Shown here piece by piece: positions 51,233-61,043 of a stretch of DNA of 64,000 nucleotides. Position 1 is the stretch's first letter; each line of letters begins with the position of its first letter. A program made the position numbers and the translations under genes. Origin of the DNA: Meandrina meandrites (taxonomy: Eukaryota; Cnidaria; Anthozoa; Scleractinia; Meandrinidae); contig OY855908.1 in NCBI GenBank assembly GCA_963693305.1, forward strand, positions 26,275,993-26,339,992, in the 5' to 3' direction. The notes under the pieces were generated by a model. It did no database searches, was not told the origin of the DNA, and saw nothing but the letters and a program-made list of their open reading frames with translations.

Positions 51233-51504
51233 TGTTTACATGACTGCTGCATTCCTCTAATTGCTTGTCCCGCCGCCCTCTGTTTATGCTGTCTTGCTAA
51301 GTAGTATAGCCGGGACTAAACAAATACTATCTTTGGTAAGCCTAAATTTTTCACCTTTACGGGACGATAGTCAGGTAGCAAAGACGAAACACGCGAGTTT
51401 TGCGAGCGTGGTTTGGCTTTGGTCCCTGACTACTAGTCCCGTAAAGAGGTGAAATAATTTAGGTGCACCCAAAGTGGTATTTGTTTAGTCCCGGCTATAC
51501 TACT
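51232..51504. repeat. Polinton B right terminal inverted repeat
   Basis: The reverse complement of 34859-35131, with the terminal 205 bases (51300-51504) identical and the inner part differing at about five positions. It ends CTATACTACT, followed directly by the duplicated GCTCG. Confidence 0.92.
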
Positions 51505-52114
51505 GCTCGTTCTTCTGTTCCAGAGACAGAATTTTGTCCTTTAATTGCAAAACGACTGCTTCCAGTTCTTCAATTTTTAAAAGAGCTGCAGACAGCTTCT
51601 CTTGAAGCTCGGTTGTTATTACATTATTATGCTCCTCTCGCTCCGGTGTTTGCGGTATTTCTTCTGTTTCTGGAAAAGACGTCCCGTCGGCCATATTTGT
51701 AGAAGACGAATCATTGCATGTAACTTCGCTGAATTCGGTCGCCGAATGCGTAACTTCGCTAAATTCTGACGCTAAATTGTTTATCACGGTTGTAGCCGTG
51801 AAGCGTGGAGTTGGTGGCGGCCGTTTGCGGGGAGAACTTCGCTTCCATGCGAAGATACTTGGCACAGCTTCTGGTTTGGGACTGATCCTTCCATTAAGAC
51901 TTTTCTTCAAATCTTCAGGCTTAAAATGCCTCGAACAAACCCTCGTTCCTTCTAATATAGAAAAATCCTTGCCTACATCTCTTCTAATGGCATGGATCCA
52001 CTGCTTTCTTGTACTTGGATCGTCTGGAAAACGAAAAAAGGATATCTTTTCCCCCGTATCTTTGTCTCGCTTATCCTTCTTCGTACACAACGGAACGCAA
52101 CAATGTGTTGGCAT
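51505..52114 (-). pseudogene. THAP-domain half of transposon D transposase
   Basis: 204 residues from the ATG at 52114 to the Polinton junction. The THAP zinc finger is complete: MPTHCCVPLC, FFRFPDDPSTRKQWI, RVCSRHFKPEDL and the AVPSIF signature, giving a C2CH site that binds the transposon ends. A Ser/Thr-rich linker and a Leu-zipper-like coiled coil (LSAALLKIEELEAVVLQL, LKDKILSLEQKNEQ) follow. At 51505 the frame runs into Polinton B and continues in register at 34858 (LEEQM). One gene has therefore been cut between its dimerisation and catalytic domains. Confidence 0.88.
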
Positions 52115-52370
52115 CTCTCAGCTAATCTCCGAGTGGAAAATATTCTTGTCGGCCAAAGTTGTCCCCTATAAAGACTAAGGGAACCTTTTACCCAGCTATT
52201 TTTCAAAAGATAAAAGTTTCAAATATCTTCTCGTAGTTTTTACAGCCAAGACACTCCAATATAATACAAATCTAAGTGCGCTTCAAGGTTCAGCTGGCCT
52301 ACCAAGCCTCGCTTTCATATGTTCGAAACCAGGCCGTTCCGCGCGGCCGCCATTTATGAATAGGGTGTAT

Positions 52371-52834
52371 ATGTTTTGACAAAGTTAACTCCAATTGCTG
52401 GTAATTATATGCGACATCGCGAATTTACGCATCTTTAACTCTTGCGTAAAGAACAGTAAATAGAAGGCCCTCTTTACGACAGTGTTCCTTGTTCCATAAA
52501 GACGCGTGAACTGGCAGAGAACACGTTAAGACTTACAGCACGAAAATGGAGATTTACGGAAAATTAAAAGTGGCTTAAATCTCCTTAAAGTTGGTCATCC
52601 AACTTTACGCGATCAATTAAAGGTTGTTAAACCTGACATTTACGCTACCGTGCGTAAACCTGGCGTAAATGTGGCTTAAATGTTTCAATCTCTTTAAGCA
52701 AGCTTTAAACATGAGTGTAAAGCTGGTTCAGCTTTAAAAAATGTAAAGGTAGCGTAAAGCTGATTAAATTCCAAATTTACGCCAGCTTTACTTCAGCTTT
52801 ACACCACAGTAAAGATATTTTTTCATGCTGTGAC
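52371..52834. repeat. GTAAAG/CTTTAC-rich zone of element C
   Basis: A dense array of GCGTAAA, CTTTACG and AAGCTTTA-type words in both orientations, over twenty occurrences. It resumes at 53382-53560 after the MITE. It may be an internal transposase-binding array of C or of a further, older element. No gene was seen. Confidence 0.5.
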
Positions 52835-53381
52835 TCGGGTGTGGAAGCGGAATCATTGGACTTTGGATATTCATGATTCCTGTCTTGTTTTACCTCAATG
52901 ATTCATGATTCATTTATAAATTTCATTCGATATTCATGATTTAATTTTCATTGTTTCCATCCAGTTTTCAAATAACTTATTTCCAGTTTCTGTTCCGGTT
53001 CCTCACTCACTGGCAAAGTGGAATAATGCCGGAAACCGATATTTTCTGATTTCTGTCGTCAAATTATTTCTAAAATATTCACTGTGTGTAACATACGTTA
53101 TCACAGTTAGGTCGGTACGGGATATAGATGTGAAGCCAACGGGGTGCTTTTGCGTTTTTTGGTGTTTTCCTGTAGGGGGGTCTGGGGACATGCTACCCCA
53201 GAAAATTTTAGTAGCTTACATTCTATATTCACACACCTCCAATATCGATGGAATCATTCAGTCGTGATTCATGATTCTTTTAGCCATCTCTCGTTATTCA
53301 TGATTCCCAAGTTTTAAACACGAAGATTCATGATTTCTACCAATTTTACAGCTATGATTCATGATTCCGCTTCACCCCCGA
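52835..53381. mobile_element. MITE with internal ATTCATGATT repeats
   Basis: It begins TCGGGTGTGGAAGCGGAATC and ends with the near-perfect inverted GATTCCGCTTCACCCCCGA. CTGTGAC flanks both sides (52828-52834 and 53382-53388), a 7-8 bp duplication of hAT-like type. The interior contains about ten copies of the near-palindrome ATTCATGATT, a candidate transposase-binding or variable tandem motif. It splits the GTAAAG zone. Confidence 0.7.
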
Positions 53382-53560
53382 CTGTGACTCTGTACGGGAT
53401 ATTGCATTTGCGTAAACGGCGACGTAGATAAAGATACCACCTCCTATTTAGACAAATACCTACAAAGACGTGAAATATAGATGTCTCGTGGGTATGTGAG
53501 AGTTACTTTGACTTGCTTCTCCGTGATCTCTTTACGCGTCTTTAATTTTCTTTACGAATC

Positions 53561-54633
53561 TTTACGCACTGTTGTCCGCACTGGTACTGACCGCTTTCAG
53601 CGGTGTTGCTTTTAAAAGTATCAAACATGCACTCATACATGAAGCACTTTACCGAAATCCTTTGTTCTACCGATTTACCGCCATTTTCGAAATGTGCGAA
53701 GATTCGTTGGTGATTTTGTAACGTTTAAATCTGAATTCGCGAAATGTTACTTCGTTCTGTTAGTTTTTGACGCAGAACGTCTGTATATTATGTTTTTCGG
53801 AAACGGTAAGAAGTGTAATTTGATGAAATATCGATGAAGGAAACCCGATCGAGCAGTAAATCATCCCTGGAGGCTGCCTGTGTTGTTCTGAAAACAGTGT
53901 GAAACTTGCCAACTGCTTCGTGCTCAAGCATCGATCTTCATTCTCAGTCACTAAGCGATGGAAAGTAACATATATCATCTCTAAGGATTTTGGACAACTT
54001 ATCTGATATTGCTGAAAACTCTCTACATGTACAGGTAAGCTTCAAAGTCTTTCGTAGTTTACGTATTTACATGAAGATTCATGTCGTTTGTCTACATTTT
54101 GCTCGTTGGATATTGCAGGATATTGATAGCTACATGCAAAAACCATTCTAGATTTTAGACCAGCAAATACCATACCTGTTATGCAAGTAAAACTCCTCCC
54201 ATAACTATTACTGTAAGGACTGTATTCATGCATATACAGCTGTACTGTCCCAGTCCTTATGAAATCTTGTGATGAAAATATAATTCGTAAATGAGTGAAG
54301 AGGAGCATATTATTTTACAGTCCGCTTTTTACACTGACTGCCCAATAGGGCACCCTTAGATGTACAAATAAAGGATGGTCTGGTTGCCAACTTAAGCCCT
54401 GGTCAAATGATAGTCAATAGTTCATGATATTTGAAACTTGTCTTGTGCTCACATTTGACTACAAAATATGCATTTATTCACTTTGAGCTTGTTTAAATTC
54501 TCCATGAAACAGCCATGATTGGTGCATTTTGATTTTTCGTGTTCTGGCATAGTGTTGTTCCCTTGGCATTCTACTGTTGTATAGTACGTCTCCTGTTGGT
54601 GTGTTTTTTATTGTGGGCATCCATGCACACATA
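53561..54633. other. Element C interior, no gene recognised
   Basis: Unremarkable AT-rich DNA with no ORF above 90 codons and no clear splice-bounded exon. A decayed transposase could have been here, but nothing in it supports that. Confidence 0.35.
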
Positions 54634-55153
54634 GTCTCCTTCGCAGCCGTTGTTTGGGCTCGTCACGCAACGCTCTCTCCCCCACCAATGGCTGCTTAAA
54701 CCAGAACCACATTCCTTTCCATAGTTTGGCCAATCACAGCTTCGCTCACATTTTTCTGAGCCAGTCGCTCCAAAACGCGCCGACTAAACCAATCAAAAGT
54801 TGTGTCTTATCGTGACCCTAGCGTCGGCAACGTCAAACGCACGGTAGTTCGCCGCCTTTTGAATTCGACACACACCAGACATCGAATAAAACAAAGATTT
54901 ACCAAAGTCAAACACGTCTGATATGAAACCTTATGTCCAAAAGAATTAATTCAAAGTACAACAGGAATCTAAGCGCAAGTTTTGAAGCAATACAACAGCT
55001 TTTTGGTTAACATAAAGTGTCAAGTTTTTGCCGATAGGTGTCAAAGCAACTGGGGTTGAAACAAAAGGAAAGGAATGTGGTTCTGGTTTAAGCAGCCATT
55101 GGTGGGGGAGGGAGCGTTGTGTGATGAGCCCAAACAACGGCTACGAAGGAGAC
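54634..55153. mobile_element. Foldback MITE with 88-bp inverted repeats, TA flanks
   Basis: GTCTCCTTCGCAGCCGTTGT at the left pairs with the inverted ACAACGGCTACGAAGGAGAC at the right over about 88 bases. TA lies on both sides (54632-54633 and 55154-55155), consistent with a Tc1/mariner-type target duplication. The interior has no coding sequence. Confidence 0.75.
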
Positions 55154-55684
55154 TAATGCTTTGCGACTCATTCACGGTACTTTGCAACTCGAAGAGAAAG
55201 AAAACCTCTGGATCCAGGGTAGCATGGGCACAATGATAGCTACGATAGTTCCACAGTCAGCTTTTTTACCCAAGATCAATGTGCTAATGTTTTTGCAGCA
55301 TTTATTTTAAGGTTGCTTGATCCTTTTTACTCAACTATGCATGGTACCACCATAAACAGCTATTCAACTAAACATTGCTATGGTGGCTCTGATTTCAATT
55401 AAACACACCTACATGTAACCTGAACTTTCATCTTACAAGTAGTTTAGTACAGCTGTATAGATTGATTTTCAGTTGGATTGTTTATGGCAGTACACCTCTT
55501 GTAGTGCTTTGAGTTAAAAGGTGTAGCTTCAATTGAACTTGTTGAAAGTAAAATTGTTCTTAAAACCAAGTAAACATGATGAATACATCTTGGAATGAAA
55601 GGGAAGGTATTTCGATCTCTTGCAGTGCCACCTCATTTTTAGGTTACAGTACAATGCATAAGTGTCAGCATTGATAATACATCT

Positions 55685-56400
55685 TTTGTGAAGATGAAAT
55701 ATTCAACATATTGTGAGTGTGGGACAAAGAAAAAATCTAAGTCCTTGACAGGAATCGAACCAATGACCTCCCAAACACCAGGCGAGCGCTGTATCCACTA
55801 AGGTATGAGAACTCATGGTGAGTAAGGTCATTTACTAGAAAAGTTCATACTGTATGTGACTGCATACTGCTAGGATCCAGAGTGTCAATAGCATCCTGTA
55901 TGATGATAAATAAAGAAAGATGGTACATTTTAAGCTTGGTAATGAAATGTGAAAGATGAAATACTTGGCATGTTGTGAGCAGTGGAAAGAGAAAAAAATC
56001 TGAGTTCGCGACGGGAATCAAACTCATGACCCCTCCCACGCTTGCAACATGTTGAATATTTCATCTTTCACATTTCAATACCAATCTTAAAATGGCAACC
56101 ATCTTTCTTTATTTATCCTCATACAGGGCGCTATTGACACTGCCGATTCTAGCAGTAATTGCAGGATGGGTGTAATATTCATGTATGAACCTACAGTATT
56201 ACAGTAAATGGCCTTGCTCACCATGCATTCTTGTAGCTCAGTGGATAGAGCACCCACCCAGCGTTTGGGAGGTCACGGGTTTGATTCCTGTTGGGGGCTC
56301 AGATTTCTTTCTTTGTCCCACGCTCGCGACAGGTTGAATATTTTGTCTTTCACATTAATTTTTCATTACCGAGCTTAAAATGTAACATCTTTCTTATTTA
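55685..56400. repeat. Cluster of tRNA-derived SINE copies, partly inverted
   Basis: A tRNA-like head with A box (TAGTGGATACAGCG) and B box (GGTTCGATTCC) lies on the minus strand at 55749-55814. A plus-strand head is at about 56229-56300 (TAGCTCAGTGGATAGAGCAC, GGTTTGATTCC). Shared bodies end in ATCTTTCTTTATTTATC. The bodies at about 55858-56000 and 56040-56165 are inverted to each other and can fold into a hairpin with 120- to 130-base arms. The SINE family differs from the one at 6058. Confidence 0.65.
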
Positions 56401-57539
56401 TCAATATACACTTCTTTGCCATCCATACATATAATTATATGTGACGATTATTTTTCAATTAAATCTGCAGATCTCACAAAAGCTGAGTGGAGTTTAACGA
56501 GAGCAAACTATAAAGGTAAGTGAAAATTATGCTGAAAGCAAGATTGGTTAATAAAATATTTCTTAAATATATAACTTGAAAATTGAAAAAAGCTGAAGAT
56601 GGTTTACCTGGTCCAATACTTAAAAAAATAGATGAGAAGAGCAATAATGCATTTTCGTTGATTGATTCTAGTTGCACACATGACTGTATTGGCCCTCTCA
56701 GCTGTCTTAGTCATGTAATGATTTTTATTGACTGTGTGGCTTTCAATAAGAATCTTAGTAGGTGGCTGCCCTTGTGCACCACCCATGAGAGGGCAATATA
56801 AGAAGTTGAAAATACCTCACCTTTATAGGGAGCTGCACTAATTTTAGCCAGTGATCCATGACAGAATACCTGTCAGAGCTCTTGTGGGTACAGGGTCTTA
56901 TTGAAAGCCCTGCCAACTTTGCTGGAGAAGATGGTTATTCCTGTCCAGTCTCCACACCTTTTGGGGCAATACTTGAGGCACATTGCCTCAGCCTGTATAT
57001 TTAGTTCAGCGCTTATTTCAGTGCTCTTTCACTTTATTTTTTCTTACAGTAAATTGTTTTTCTTTCTTTCTTTCTTATGTGATAGGTGCTACACGCTGAT
57101 GAAAGTTTTCAAAAAGTTTACCAACACTATCAGGGATCTCCAGCAGTAACAAGGAAAATATTTTTTATAGTCCTTTTGAGATTTTGTTTTTAAGATGGTT
57201 CACAACAGTAAATTGTGGAACTCTTTATTTATACATGTAAAACGTTAAAATAAATGGCATAGGTGAACACAATAAAATTAAGTGTCTGTTTATGAAAAGG
57301 AAGATCTATTTGTTTACACATTAACATTAGAGGGAACTCCAGTTTAATTTTAAAACTGAAGTCAATTTTTGTTTCAAGTCAAAATAATAGGTTATGTGAA
57401 GTTGGTGCACAAATATTTTTATGCTTGAAACGTTTTCTGTACCCACAAACCCTAGCATAAAGAACCAGAAAACAAATTTAATTGTGGCATAAAAATCATT
57501 ATCCATGAAATATGCAGAATCAGTACATTTTCATTCCAC
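56401..57539. other. Element C interior, no gene recognised
   Basis: AT-rich sequence with ORFs below 85 codons. Weak exon-like signals are not enough for a call. Confidence 0.35.
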
Positions 57540-57959
57540 ATGTCATTATACAAACTGTATACTGGCATGTTAACCGACATAGAAGGAATCCTTCCACGAC
57601 CGTAAACATCCGTATACATGAACTACAGTGTATCTCCTGTTTCAGACCGTATACGTTACGTATACTGAAATGTGAACTGACATAGAAGGAATCCTGTCAC
57701 AAGTGTAAAAATCCGTATACATGACCTGCAGTATATCCCCTGTTTCAGACAGTATACATTATGTATACTGACGTGAATACTGACATCCTGCCACAAGTGT
57801 ATAAGATCCTGGTACAAAAGTTGGCCAACCCTGAAATATACTGATCATTATACAGACCTTATACATTCTGCCACATCCTTATATTCGCCTTATACGAATA
57901 GATATACTGACTGTGTACGACTTGAGGAAGGGTCCTTATACAGGCCATTTCATGCAGTG
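57540..57959. repeat. Right subterminal GTATAC array of element C
   Basis: Roughly ten GTATAC or near-GTATAC words (GTATACTGG, CGTATACATG, CGTATACGTTACGTATACTG, AGTATACATT), including two related units starting CATAGAAGGAATCC near 57579 and 57680. It mirrors the left array at 32411-32597 and ends in the terminal CATTTCATGCAGTG. Confidence 0.75.
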
Positions 57960-57962
57960 TAA

Positions 57963-58815
57963 GGAGTTTTCCTTCCTTGACTGTTGAATGAAAATGAAAA
58001 CATGTTTGGCGTCTTTTATGCCGGGATTTATCTGCCACGAACCGAAAGCGTCACGCCGACTGCTGCTGGGCTGGACCAGTTCATTCAGGTACGTCCATTT
58101 CTGAGGTTTTAAAGTTTTCGTTTGCGAGCTTCTGCCCTTCGCTGGTGAAACGCAGCATTGGAACCCACAGTTCGAGGTTTCTCACCACTACCCTGCGATC
58201 GGTGCCATCGTTTTGCCAAATCAGCTCTGAATCCGATTGTAGCTCAATTTCGAACTCCAGCTGCATGGGAGGAAGAAGCTTGTCACTCAGCTCTTCGAAG
58301 AATGAGTACCTGTTAAGCGGTATGAGGGTTTCAACCGTGAGGCCGGCGTGGGCAAGCAAGCCCCTTTGTCTGATTCCTTGGTTAGTGGCAGCGACGGCCG
58401 TTACATTGCTATTCGTTGTGTCAAGATACCAAAACTGATTTTTTGCTCCGCTCCTCGGATAGTCATCAGAAAAATCTAGCAAGTTTTTGATGAATATTAA
58501 CTTGTGAATGTTGTCTACGTTGTAAACGTTTTTGCCTGATGATTTTACCACAAGTTTGTTTATCAATGAAAATGAGCCGTTAATGGGCGCTGACCGGACG
58601 TCCCCTGCAACTGCCGCGCCATCCGCGGTTGCCTCGAAAGTGAAATCAGCCCGGAAGTAGGCGTTATACCAGTCAAACCAGTTGTCTCGGTCGGTGACTG
58701 TGAATTTATAGTTAGTTTTTTGCTGGTGCTGATTGTTTCCCGGGATAGTAAGCGGTTTGTCTAAACCGATACGAACGTACTCTGTTTTTTCCAAATGATT
58801 GTGGCTTCTGAACAT
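57963..58815 (-). pseudogene. Major capsid protein of A, N-terminal part
   Basis: About 285 codons from the ATG at 58815, closely similar to the first two thirds of the B capsid protein (DNWFDWYNAYFRADFTFEA, INKLVVKSSGKNVYNVDN). Near 58112 two bases are missing relative to B, shifting the frame after LANENF. The homologous sequence then continues in the other frame to 57963, where element C cuts the gene. It is thus broken twice. A TATATAGG box sits 10 bases upstream of the ATG. Confidence 0.9.
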
Positions 58816-58847
58816 CTTGCGTCCTATATATTTTCAAAAAAATATTT

Positions 58848-59312
58848 TTAATTTTCCGCTAAATATTGGTTTACTTTCAACTTTGCTGCCTGTCCCAGGT
58901 TTAAAATCTGGTTCAACTTTTTCCGCGAATCCCCACTGAGTTTTGTTGCCCTAGGGGTGTGGGGTACCCCACTGGTCAGCATATTCTTCAGTTTTTGTCG
59001 CGACTCGGTACTAAGTTTAGGGGTGTGGGGTTTACCCCGCGGTGGGGTCTTTTTCGTTCCCCACAAAACGGTTTGTATCTTTTCAGCCCCTTTTTCTTCT
59101 GCTTTTTCGACGGCTTTTTCTGCGGCTTTTTTCAACATTTGCTTCGAGGCTTCATTTACAGCTCTCTTCAAGTTCTGGCGGGTGGCTTGCTTTTTGAACC
59201 ACCTTCCTATGGCCATTAGGGTGTCTCTAACAACCCCCGTACCTTTGTGTTTGTATCTATATGTTCCCTTCGGCGCGTTGTAATATCTCGTCCACTCGCT
59301 CGGATGGTTCAT
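58848..59312 (-). CDS. Basic Ala/Lys-rich virion protein (A)
   Basis: 154 residues, the A counterpart of 45395-45880. The N-terminus (MNHPSEWTRYYNAPKGTYRY), basic helix (GVVRDTLMAIGRWFKK) and C-terminal LSTESRQKLKNML and LSGDSRKKLNQIL motifs are conserved. Two palindromic mini-repeats (58952-58973 and 59018-59048) are inserted in frame in the linker region, adding GVPHTPR and RGKPHTPK, where B has only SVKPK-type repeats. The frame stays open despite both insertions. Confidence 0.62.
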   Translation of the reverse strand: MNHPSEWTRYYNAPKGTYRYKHKGTGVVRDTLMAIGRWFKKQATRQNLKRAVNEASKQMLKKAAEKAVEKAEEKGAEKIQTVLWGTKKTPPRGKPHTPKLSTESRQKLKNMLTSGVPHTPRATKLSGDSRKKLNQILNLGQAAKLKVNQYLAEN

Positions 59313-60371
59313 AGCTCCTTATATTTACGTGCAAATTATTTTTCTTCTTCGATGATGATGCTTAAAGCCACGTCTTGGTCATTCAGATCTATAATGTTGT
59401 TGCGCCCGTCCGTGATTTTGATGTTTATTGCATTGATTCTATTTTTGTTCACCGGGTGCCACAGGAGGCGGCGAGGCTCTTTTGAAAAGGGGTAGCTGAC
59501 GGCGAGTTCAGCGGTTGAAAAAGAGAACATAACGTCACCCCCGATGTTGTCCACGGCCCTTGAAATGAGGTCACAATGGATGTAGATCCAGTCGACGCCT
59601 CTTGTTATATTTGGCACGCGGTCGCTCCTATTGTTCTTTCCGTCTATTGTCTTCTTGTCAAAACCCAGCAGCGCGGTGAATTCACCTTCGCTTAGGTCAA
59701 GCTCGTAGCTGTCCTGCAACAAAATGACCGCCCGATACGTTATGTTGTGAAAATATAGCCTTTCAACAATAAACTTGGATTTTTCATCTGCGGGATCCAC
59801 TCTTCCGATAAGTTTCTGAATGGTGGTGTTGAGATCTTTGTAATCATACATCCCGTCCGGAATTGTCACGGTTTTCCAGTTCTCTGTTTTTTTTCGCCAT
59901 TTGAACTCGTTGTTTTTGTACCGTTTCGCGATGTTGTACCACGAATATGACATGGATACCAGCTCATTTAACGCCGCCTTGTACCTTTTGTAGGGATCTA
60001 AAGCGATTGGTGGGTCAAAGTTAATTGTGAAGTCATGTGACTTGCTGTTGGTGTTTTTTTGTTTAGCCAGCTGCGAGTCAAGCAACAGGTTGAAGGCCAT
60101 GCTTATATAATATTACTCAAAATTTTGTGGGCCTGTTTTTGTGTTATTTCATTTTGCCTTACCAGCAGCCCTAACATCTGCTCGATCTGTTTTTTCAACT
60201 TCAGCGAAGTGTTGCCCGCCTGTATAGACGCCAAGCTTAAATGTAGCCTTTCAACCAAAGCGTTTAGATCAACACTTCCGCTTCCCTCCATTTCTCTTTC
60301 AGTTTCATCGTCAAGAGGTGGGGGGTTCATCCAATCGGTGAAAGTCCCGCTATGGGGTTGTTTTACCCCAC
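58952..60371 (+). repeat. Palindromic mini-repeats in Polinton A, right group
   Basis: Copies at 58952-58973, 59018-59048 and, more diverged, 60352-60371. The first two are read in frame in the minus-strand basic protein gene. Orientation is the same as in the left group. Confidence 0.75.
59336..60100 (-). CDS. Minor capsid (penton-like) protein of A
   Basis: 254 residues, open throughout and aligned with B over the whole length (LLDSQLAKQK, FDPPIALDPYKRYKAAL, SYPFSKEPRRLLWHPVN, INIKITDGRNNIIDLNDQDV). It starts at MAFNLLLDSQ, seven residues shorter than B at the N-terminus. TATATAAGC precedes the ATG at once. Good preservation in an otherwise decayed element means the decay is not ancient. 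Confidence 0.75.
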   Translation of the reverse strand: MAFNLLLDSQLAKQKNTNSKSHDFTINFDPPIALDPYKRYKAALNELVSMSYSWYNIAKRYKNNEFKWRKKTENWKTVTIPDGMYDYKDLNTTIQKLIGRVDPADEKSKFIVERLYFHNITYRAVILLQDSYELDLSEGEFTALLGFDKKTIDGKNNRSDRVPNITRGVDWIYIHCDLISRAVDNIGGDVMFSFSTAELAVSYPFSKEPRRLLWHPVNKNRINAINIKITDGRNNIIDLNDQDVALSIIIEEEK

Positions 60372-61011
60372 CTTTTTTTCTCCTTTCAAGAATTTCATCT
60401 CTTGCCCTTCTTATGTCTGTCATTGTGTAGCCGTGGAATTTTGATTTTTTGCTTTTTACCGCATAGCCCGGATTGTCTTTATTTTTTGATAACATGCTGT
60501 TTAGTGTCTGCAGGTCAACTGACTCTGATCCCTTCATAACCAGTTCTTTTGGTGGTCCCCATTTACTTGGTTTTTCCTCTGGGCTTGCCCCACTTTCTTC
60601 CATTAATTCCATTTCTTCCTCTTCAGCTAAAGGTGGTAAAGGTGTTGATGTTGGAGATGGTGGTGGTGATGGTGTTGGTGATGGTGTTGGTGATGGTGTT
60701 GGTGATGGTGATGGTGATGGTGTTGGTGGTGGAGTTTCCGCATCCGGGTTAAAATCTCCGTCAAAGGGGTTGTTTAAATCAAAATCCTCCATACCGTAGT
60801 CTGGGACCTCTTCCTCTTTCTCTTCTTTCGATGTCGCCCCTATTTGGGGTTTGTCAAGCCGCGATGTGATCGGTTTGAACAACTCCTCACCTGATAGCTG
60901 GCTAAACTCTTTACTGATTTTGTTGTTTTTTATTGCCGCGAGAATGCTGTCATTCTGCTGCTCAACTTCAGCCTTTTCGCTGACAAGTTTTCGCCACTTC
61001 TTCATGGACAT
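60103..61011 (-). CDS. Acidic, Pro/Ser/Thr-rich linker protein (A)
   Basis: 302 residues, the counterpart of 46725-47576: charged N-terminus, acidic block with DYGMEDFDLNNPFDGDF, a longer PSPTPSPTPS repeat, and the conserved C-terminal VERLHLSLASIQAGNTSLK. A segment GGVKQPHSGTFTDWM near 60340 replaces GIKIPQRYF of B. Here a mini-repeat-like sequence (60352-60371) sits in the DNA. The stop lies two bases before the start region of the minor capsid gene. Confidence 0.6.
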   Translation of the reverse strand: MSMKKWRKLVSEKAEVEQQNDSILAAIKNNKISKEFSQLSGEELFKPITSRLDKPQIGATSKEEKEEEVPDYGMEDFDLNNPFDGDFNPDAETPPPTPSPSPSPTPSPTPSPTPSPPPSPTSTPLPPLAEEEEMELMEESGASPEEKPSKWGPPKELVMKGSESVDLQTLNSMLSKNKDNPGYAVKSKKSKFHGYTMTDIRRARDEILERRKKGGVKQPHSGTFTDWMNPPPLDDETEREMEGSGSVDLNALVERLHLSLASIQAGNTSLKLKKQIEQMLGLLVRQNEITQKQAHKILSNII

Positions 61012-61043
61012 ATTTTTTGCGCTATATATATCAAGAAAAAAAA

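Larger units (their letters stand above)
34859..51504. mobile_element. Polinton/adintovirus-like element B, nearly intact
   Basis: A complete element of 16,646 bp with terminal inverted repeats of 273 bp, flanked by GCTCG (34854-34858 and 51505-51509; six bases TGCTCG if the last T is shared). It contains a full replication, integration and virion gene set. Apart from a 2-base deletion in PolB, an A-run shift at the ATPase end and a possible shift at 50.85 kb, the frames are open, so the insertion is recent. It interrupts the transposase gene of D. Confidence 0.93.
32600..52370. mobile_element. THAP/DDE transposon D (ISL2EU/PIF-type), split by Polinton B
   Basis: Inverted termini of about 75 bp begin ATACACCCTATTCATAAATG and pair with the right end at 52370. 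The dinucleotide AT flanks both sides, consistent with a 2-bp target duplication. It contains a minus-strand transposase gene (THAP part 52114-51505, DDE part 34858-33901) and the beginning of a plus-strand SAP-domain gene. This two-gene layout is that of ISL2EU-like elements of the PIF/Harbinger-related group, though the nuclease gene is cut short. D sits inside CACTA-like element C. Confidence 0.8.
32411..57959. mobile_element. CACTA-like element C, carrying nested elements
   Basis: The termini are CACTGCATGAAATG on the left and its reverse complement CATTTCATGCAGTG on the right, flanked by the direct repeat TAA (32408-32410 and 57960-57962). CACTG ends, a 3-bp duplication and long subterminal repeat zones fit the CACTA/EnSpm (CMC) superfamily. 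Removing element D, C is about 5.8 kb. It encodes no transposase I can see, so it was mobilised in trans. It is inserted in the capsid gene of Polinton A. Pre-insertion sequence matches element B across the joint. Confidence 0.75.

Noticed and set aside
56229..56300. A genuine tRNA gene
   Set aside because: Box A and B are present but no complete cloverleaf or acceptor stem forms, and the sequence recurs nearby as SINE bodies.
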